A stretch of DNA of 9,916 bases from Betaproteobacteria bacterium (GTDB taxonomy: Bacteria > Pseudomonadota > Gammaproteobacteria > Burkholderiales > SG8-41). The notes beneath the pieces are model-generated. The model was not told the origin of the DNA, searched no databases, and worked only from the letters and a program-made list of their open reading frames with translations. Shown here piece after piece: positions 7,983-9,916 of the stretch (the stretch's first letter is position 1; each line of letters opens with the position of its first letter). Position numbers and translations under genes: made by a program. The DNA is taken from contig JAQGNC010000244.1 in NCBI GenBank assembly GCA_028292065.1, forward strand, positions 1 to 9,916, read 5' to 3'.

Positions 7983-8689
7983 CGTGCTACTCCTTCGGTC
8001 TCGGGACCCATCGCTTCCATCACGAGCACGAGCTTGTTCGCGAGGTGGTCGCGCAGGATGCGCTGGAGCGCGGCGCCGTCGCGGCGGGTGAGGGCGTCGA
8101 GTATCTCCTGGTGCTCGCTCACCGCGTGGTCCCAGCGCTCGCGCGAGAGGTTCGCCATGTAGCGGGCGCGGCGGACGTTCGCATTCATGCCGCGGTAGGT
8201 ATCGGCCAGCGGCTCGTTGCCGCTCGCTTCCATCAGCTTCGCGTGGATTTCCTGGTTGCAGCGGAAGTAGCCGGCGAGCTCGCCTCGCGCGTGGTGCGCG
8301 AGCATCTGGTAATGGAGCGCGCGGATCTCGTTGATTTCGGCGTCGGACGCGTTGCGGCACGCGAGCTCGCCGGCGAGGGCTTCGAGCGCGCCCATCACTT
8401 CGAATATCTGCTTCACGCGGCTGCGCTCGAGCGGCGCGACGATCGCCCCGCGGTTCGGCAGGAGGCGCACCAGGCCTTCGGACGCGAGCACCTTCAGCGC
8501 TTCGCGCAGCGGGGTCCGCGAGGCGCCGAGCGCCTCGCACAGCACGCGCTCGTTGAGCTTGGTGCCGGCCTGGAGCTCGCCGTGCACGATCATGTCGCGC
8601 AGGCGGTCGACGACGCTTTCGTGCAGCAGCCGGGGGGCGGGATCGGCGGCAGCCTCGGCCGGCTGCGGGGTGTCGAGGTCTAGTGTCAT
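7979..8689 (-). CDS. GntR-family transcriptional regulator, FCD subfamily
   Basis: The N-terminal winged helix-turn-helix (about residues 20-82 of the 236-residue form) contains LNERVLCEALGASRTPLREA then LVRLLPNRGAIV, the GntR signature. The rest is an all-helical FCD ligand-binding domain. It has an N-x3-H pair (N145, H149) and later H193 and H215 in the positions of the usual metal-binding residues. FCD regulators respond to small carboxylates and usually repress the genes beside them. Here the stop overlaps the dehydrogenase start by 4 bases (ATGA), and a class V aminotransferase diverges upstream, so both are likely targets; a perfect TTTGTATACAAA palindrome lies between. I chose the ATG at 8689 because a good promoter (TTGCCG, 17 bp, TATTAT) overlaps the alternative ATG at 8704, which would give 241 residues. 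Neither start has a visible Shine-Dalgarno. Confidence 0.92.
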   Translation of the reverse strand: MTLDLDTPQPAEAAADPAPRLLHESVVDRLRDMIVHGELQAGTKLNERVLCEALGASRTPLREALKVLASEGLVRLLPNRGAIVAPLERSRVKQIFEVMGALEALAGELACRNASDAEINEIRALHYQMLAHHARGELAGYFRCNQEIHAKLMEASGNEPLADTYRGMNANVRRARYMANLSRERWDHAVSEHQEILDALTRRDGAALQRILRDHLANKLVLVMEAMGPETEGVAR

Positions 8690-8702
8690 GGCGTTTGCAT
8701 GC

Positions 8703-8731
8703 ATAATAGCGGCTGCGATGTCTTGCGGCAA
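8703..8731 (-). promoter_or_regulatory. Predicted sigma-70 promoter for the GntR regulator and dehydrogenase
   Basis: On the minus strand, TTGCCG (8731-8726) and TATTAT (8708-8703) are separated by exactly 17 bp. The -10 matches 5 of 6 consensus bases and the -35 matches 4 of 6. Transcription would begin near 8696, leaving a leader of only about 7 bases before the ATG at 8689. The -10 overlaps an 8-bp palindrome, tgcatgca (8696-8703). Confidence 0.5.
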
Positions 8732-8766
8732 TGGCCAATAAGTGGCTGATAAGGCATACAACGTCG

Positions 8767-8788
8767 GGTGTGAGCGTGCGCTCACACC
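8767..8788. promoter_or_regulatory. Perfect 10+10 dyad in the divergent control region
   Basis: GGTGTGAGCG (8767-8776) and CGCTCACACC (8779-8788) are exact inverted repeats around TG. The arms TGTGA and TCACA recall a CRP-type site, but the gap is 8 rather than 6 bases, so it is not a canonical one. The dyad lies upstream of both predicted promoters, so it is more likely a protein-binding site than an mRNA hairpin. The binding protein is unknown. Confidence 0.55.
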
Positions 8789-8792
8789 GGCG

Positions 8793-8804
8793 TTTGTATA
8801 CAAA
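8793..8804. promoter_or_regulatory. Putative GntR/FCD operator, TTTGTATACAAA
   Basis: This perfect 12-bp palindrome, centred between 8798 and 8799, contains TTGTATACAA, which fits the TNGTNNNACNA-like sites known for FCD-type GntR regulators. It lies about 69 bp before the aminotransferase ATG, just upstream of that gene's candidate -35. A possible half-site, ATACAA, is at 8756-8761. It is itself enclosed by ccggcg (8787-8792) and cgccgg (8813-8818). Assignment to the adjacent regulator rests on position and motif type. Confidence 0.6.
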
Positions 8805-8808
8805 ACAG

Positions 8809-8838
8809 TTGTCGCCGGCGTAGTAAGCGCGCTACCAT
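8809..8838 (+). promoter_or_regulatory. Weak candidate promoter for the aminotransferase gene
   Basis: TTGTCG (8809-8814) and TACCAT (8833-8838) are separated by 18 bp, and each matches 4 of 6 consensus bases. Transcription from here would start near 8845, about 28 bases before the ATG. The putative operator at 8793-8804 lies just upstream of the -35. Confidence 0.3.
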
Positions 8839-8872
8839 GCCGTCCACCTCCCACGCACCGAAGGACTCCATC

Positions 8873-9916
8873 ATGGCGTATGCGGCCGGCCGACACTTCC
8901 TCCAGATCCCGGGACCGACCAATGTGCCCGACCGCGTGCTGCGCGCGATCGACAGCGCCACGATCGACCACCGCGGACCCGAGTTCCAGCGCCTCGGCCA
9001 GGAAGTCCTGAGCGGGTTGAAAGCGGTGTTCAAGACCCAAAGCCCGGTCATCATCTTTCCCGCGTCGGGAACCGGCGCGTGGGAAGCGGCGCTCGTGAAT
9101 ACCTTGTCTGCCGGCGACCGCGTGCTCATGTACGAGACCGGCCATTTCGCGTCGCTTTGGAACGGCATGGCGAAGCGCCTCGGCATCGAGCCCGAGTTCA
9201 TTTCGTCCGACTGGCGCCGCGGCGCCGACCCCGCCGCCATCGAAGCGCGCCTCGCCGAAGACCGCGGCCATACGATCAAAGCGGTGTGCGTAGTCCACAA
9301 CGAGACGTCGACCGGCGCGACCAGCCGCATCGGCGAAGTGCGCAAGGCGATCGACCGCACCGGCCACCCCGCGCTGCTGATGGTCGACACGATCTCCTCG
9401 CTCGGCTCGATCGATTACCGCCACGACGAGTGGGGCGTCGACGTCACCGTCGCCGGTTCGCAGAAAGGCCTCATGCTCCCGCCGGGGCTGTCGTTCAACG
9501 CGGTGAGCGACAAAGCGCTGGCCGCGTCCAAATCGTCGACGCTTCCACGCTCCTACTGGTCGTGGGAAGAGATGATCGGACCGAACAAGAACGGTTTCTT
9601 CCCGTACACCCCGGCGACCAACCTGCTTTACGGGCTGCGCGAAGCGCTGAAGATGCTGGTCGACGAGGAAGGACTGGAGAACGTGTTCAAGCGCCACGAC
9701 CGCCACGCCGAAGCGACCCGCCGCGCGGTGCGCGCGTGGGGGCTCGAGATCCTGTGCCAGAACCCTGCCGAATACTCGAGCGCGCTGACCGCGGTGCTCA
9801 TGCCGGCCGGCCACAACGAAGCCGATTTCCGCAAAGTGGTGCTCGAGCGCTTCAACATGTCGCTCGGCAGCGGGCTCGGCAAAATCGCAGGCAAGGTGTT
9901 CCGGATCGGCCATCTC
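8873..9916 (+). CDS. Class V PLP aminotransferase, serine/alanine-glyoxylate type, C-terminus outside the window
   Basis: The 348 visible residues cover most of a protein that is usually about 390-405 long. The start FLQIPGPTNVPDRV (9-22) is typical of serine- and alanine-glyoxylate aminotransferases. PLP-site features are the phosphate loop ASGTGAWEA (64-72), HNETSTG (142-148), D172 in VDTISSLGS for the pyridine nitrogen, and the Schiff-base lysine K198 in TVAGSQKGLMLPPG. R344 in the last visible FRIGHL is expected to bind the substrate carboxylate. The likely reaction is amino transfer from serine or alanine to glyoxylate, giving glycine. Ureidoglycine-glyoxylate aminotransferase (PucG) is a close relative and cannot be excluded. 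AAGGA lies 7 bases before the ATG at 8873. It is transcribed away from a GntR/FCD regulator and a 2-hydroxyacid dehydrogenase, which could supply glyoxylate or a similar oxoacid. Confidence 0.93.
   Translation, partial: MAYAAGRHFLQIPGPTNVPDRVLRAIDSATIDHRGPEFQRLGQEVLSGLKAVFKTQSPVIIFPASGTGAWEAALVNTLSAGDRVLMYETGHFASLWNGMAKRLGIEPEFISSDWRRGADPAAIEARLAEDRGHTIKAVCVVHNETSTGATSRIGEVRKAIDRTGHPALLMVDTISSLGSIDYRHDEWGVDVTVAGSQKGLMLPPGLSFNAVSDKALAASKSSTLPRSYWSWEEMIGPNKNGFFPYTPATNLLYGLREALKMLVDEEGLENVFKRHDRHAEATRRAVRAWGLEILCQNPAEYSSALTAVLMPAGHNEADFRKVVLERFNMSLGSGLGKIAGKVFRIGHL

Noticed and set aside
7983..8738. N-terminal extension of the dehydrogenase frame to 8738
   Set aside because: It reads the regulator gene in another frame. 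The ATG at 7982 has a good Shine-Dalgarno and an ATGA overlap, and starts the family-like sequence.
8705..9913. N-terminal extension of the regulator frame to 9913
   Set aside because: It is antisense to the aminotransferase gene and crosses the control region. The GntR domain needs only the last 236-241 residues.

Overview
The window is GC-rich, densely coding DNA from a Gram-negative bacterium. The gene families, Sec-type signal peptide, strong Shine-Dalgarno sites and dispersed palindromic repeats suggest a proteobacterium, probably a betaproteobacterium related to Burkholderiales. That placement is inferred from general appearance, not from a marker gene.

Five genes lie on the minus strand; in transcription order (right to left) they are as follows. 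A GntR/FCD regulator (7979-8689) overlaps by 4 bases the start of a large FAD-linked 2-hydroxyacid dehydrogenase with Fe-S and CCG domains (4902-7982). After a 184-bp gap holding a palindromic repeat comes an oligopeptide/dipeptide-type ABC importer: a fused DppD-DppF-like ATPase (2618-4717), a family 5 periplasmic binding protein (947-2524) and a DppB-like permease cut by the left edge (1-591). On the plus strand, divergent from the regulator, is a class V PLP aminotransferase of the serine/alanine-glyoxylate type, cut by the right edge (8873-9916). The 183 bp between the two divergent starts hold a perfect 12-bp TTTGTATACAAA palindrome, a second perfect 10+10 dyad and candidate promoters for both directions.

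A plausible joint role is uptake of a small organic compound or peptide, flavin-dependent oxidation of a 2-hydroxyacid to a 2-oxoacid, and transamination of glyoxylate or a similar oxoacid, under a GntR/FCD repressor. The substrate is not readable from sequence.

The most unusual content is the repeat DNA. Two diverged copies of a roughly 105-bp element with a closing stem and three hairpins occur, one between genes (721-824) and one inserted in frame inside the dehydrogenase gene (5695-5800). The central hairpin differs between copies by changes that keep its pairing. Short tandem repeats (8-bp and 7-bp units) and another palindromic element lie directly at the stop codons of the binding-protein, ATPase and dehydrogenase genes. 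Several of these carry G-tracts on the transcribed-message strand that fit G-quadruplex patterns.
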